From a bacterium (GTDB lineage: Bacteria; Electryoneota; Electryoneia; Electryoneales; Electryoneaceae), in assembly GCA_020444425.1 (NCBI GenBank), contig JAHLLB010000001.1, positions 1 through 64,000 on the forward strand: DNA of 64,000 bases, in the 5' to 3' direction. The position numbers and the translations under genes were made by a program. The notes below the pieces were generated by a model. It saw only the letters and a program-made list of their open reading frames with translations. It did not search any database and had not been told where the DNA came from. Below are positions 63,193-64,000 of the stretch, one piece after another (positions within the stretch are counted from its first letter, which is position 1; each line of letters opens with the position of its first letter).

Positions 63193-64000
63193 TTATCGAG
63201 ATATCACCTCGAAGATCTTCGTTCCTTCGAGGGTCTGTCCATATTGATCGATTGCGGTGACAACCACCGTGTGTGATCCGGGTTGTAATCCCTGCGGCAG
63301 ATTGACGGTCCAGATGTGCGACGAAACCAGATTGCCCCAATATCGCCATTTCCGCTCGACCTTTGCCTGCTTCAGGCGTTCCGCCGCCTCCTTAAAATAG
63401 GGATCGGTGCGGACTGTGTGTTGCATTGGAATCGGTTCGCCACCATCAACGCGCAGCGTCACCTGCGCTTTTTCCCCACCGTTGAATACATTGGCAACCA
63501 CCGTTGCCTGTTCTACCCTGCCACTGAGGAGCACGTTCCCCGGTTCACCCGCCATCTGGTACATCGAATCCGGCAACACTCCCGTATCCCCCGGTTCAAT
63601 CAGGATACGAATCTGGTAGTCCTCGTCCATGCTCGCCGGAATGAAACGGCTCGAGTAGTCGGTCCCGTCAAAGGTAAAGATATGGTAGCCGTTTTCGGTT
63701 CCATCCCGCATCGTTGTTGCGGGTATTCCACGCTCGTCCAGCGGGCCTCGCCACCACGAACCCGACACCGTGCCGAGAATGTGCTGATGTAACGGCTGCT
63801 CTCCATGCCAACCGTCTTCCTCCCCGATGTAGACATGATCATTTGTGTGAGTGTGGCCGGCGAGTAACAGCAGGTACTTCCGTCCCTCAAGCAGCGTGAA
63901 CAATTCTTCCCGGTTGACCGTGTTAACGCTTTCATGATCTTCGTGAAACGCCTTGATCGGAATGTGTGTCGAAAGCACGATCAACTTGTCTTTCGGCACG
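63193..64000 (-). CDS. Calcineurin-like metallophosphoesterase, 3' part
   Basis: The visible C-terminal 268 residues include the second half of a calcineurin-like phosphoesterase (LSTHIP, LLAGHTHTND metal ligands). A C-terminal MetallophosC-type beta domain follows (HILGTVSGSWWRGP, GIPATTMRDGTENGY). The 5' end, with the first metal motifs and any signal peptide, lies beyond the window. Relatives are exported phosphoesterases of unknown substrate. The gene is intact as far as seen. Confidence 0.82.
   Translation of the reverse strand, partial: VPKDKLIVLSTHIPIKAFHEDHESVNTVNREELFTLLEGRKYLLLLAGHTHTNDHVYIGEEDGWHGEQPLHQHILGTVSGSWWRGPLDERGIPATTMRDGTENGYHIFTFDGTDYSSRFIPASMDEDYQIRILIEPGDTGVLPDSMYQMAGEPGNVLLSGRVEQATVVANVFNGGEKAQVTLRVDGGEPIPMQHTVRTDPYFKEAAERLKQAKVERKWRYWGNLVSSHIWTVNLPQGLQPGSHTVVVTAIDQYGQTLEGTKIFEVISR

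Overview
The window looks like chromosome from an uncultivated bacterium of the Fibrobacterota-Chlorobiota-Bacteroidota (FCB) superphylum. Four large predicted secreted proteins end in a type IX secretion (Por) sorting domain with YPNPFN motifs. The two visible tRNA sequences do not encode CCA. Most genes are GC-rich, with Shine-Dalgarno sites and tight, often overlapping operons. I cannot name the phylum from sequence alone.

Layout. (1) 117-1895: a secreted FG-GAP/VCBS repeat protein. (2) About 2.1-20.5 kb: an accessory region. It holds a tyrosine recombinase, an unknown gene, an AlpA-like HTH protein behind a nested inverted repeat, an archaeo-eukaryotic-type primase and a small winged-helix protein. 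Next comes a type III-like restriction-modification operon with two very AT-rich genes between res and mod: a four-TM protein and a membrane-anchored TIR protein. Two AT-rich secreted beta-helix proteins follow. The region is bracketed by inverted clusters of TGCACC (2123-2160 and 20377-20393) and ends at a 3' fragment of a tRNA-Asn (about 20499-20542). This suggests an integrative, possibly satellite-like element, but no matching left attachment core was found. (3) 20.7-28 kb: small chromosomal genes (two GNATs, aldo/keto reductase, radical SAM protein, DUF1801, PadR regulator plus membrane protein, PPK2). (4) 28.3-36.5 kb: a C3/C4 node set (maeB, oadG-oadA-oadB, pckG) for interconverting malate, pyruvate, oxaloacetate and PEP, with probable sodium pumping. 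(5) 36.8-44 kb: an octaheme cytochrome c, a second FG-GAP protein, tRNA-Val overlapping a DUF3124 gene, a DUF3098 protein, an M28 peptidase and a MITE-like repeat. (6) 44-64 kb: a long run of minus-strand housekeeping genes (folD, GT2, galT, GH57 branching enzyme, nadC, a giant TPR protein, pcrA, mltG, a LOG protein, two beta-solenoid envelope proteins, a DUF3108 protein, cysS, pgsA and the 3' part of a metallophosphoesterase).

The best candidate for an undescribed system is the operon 6969-13842 (res, 4TM, TM-TIR, mod). The Res nuclease motif appears to lack its usual lysine. The two inserted genes have a quite different base composition. The mod gene has an AT-rich centre over its target-recognition region. 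One hypothesis is a restriction-modification sensor re-equipped with a membrane/TIR abortive effector; this is inference and untested.
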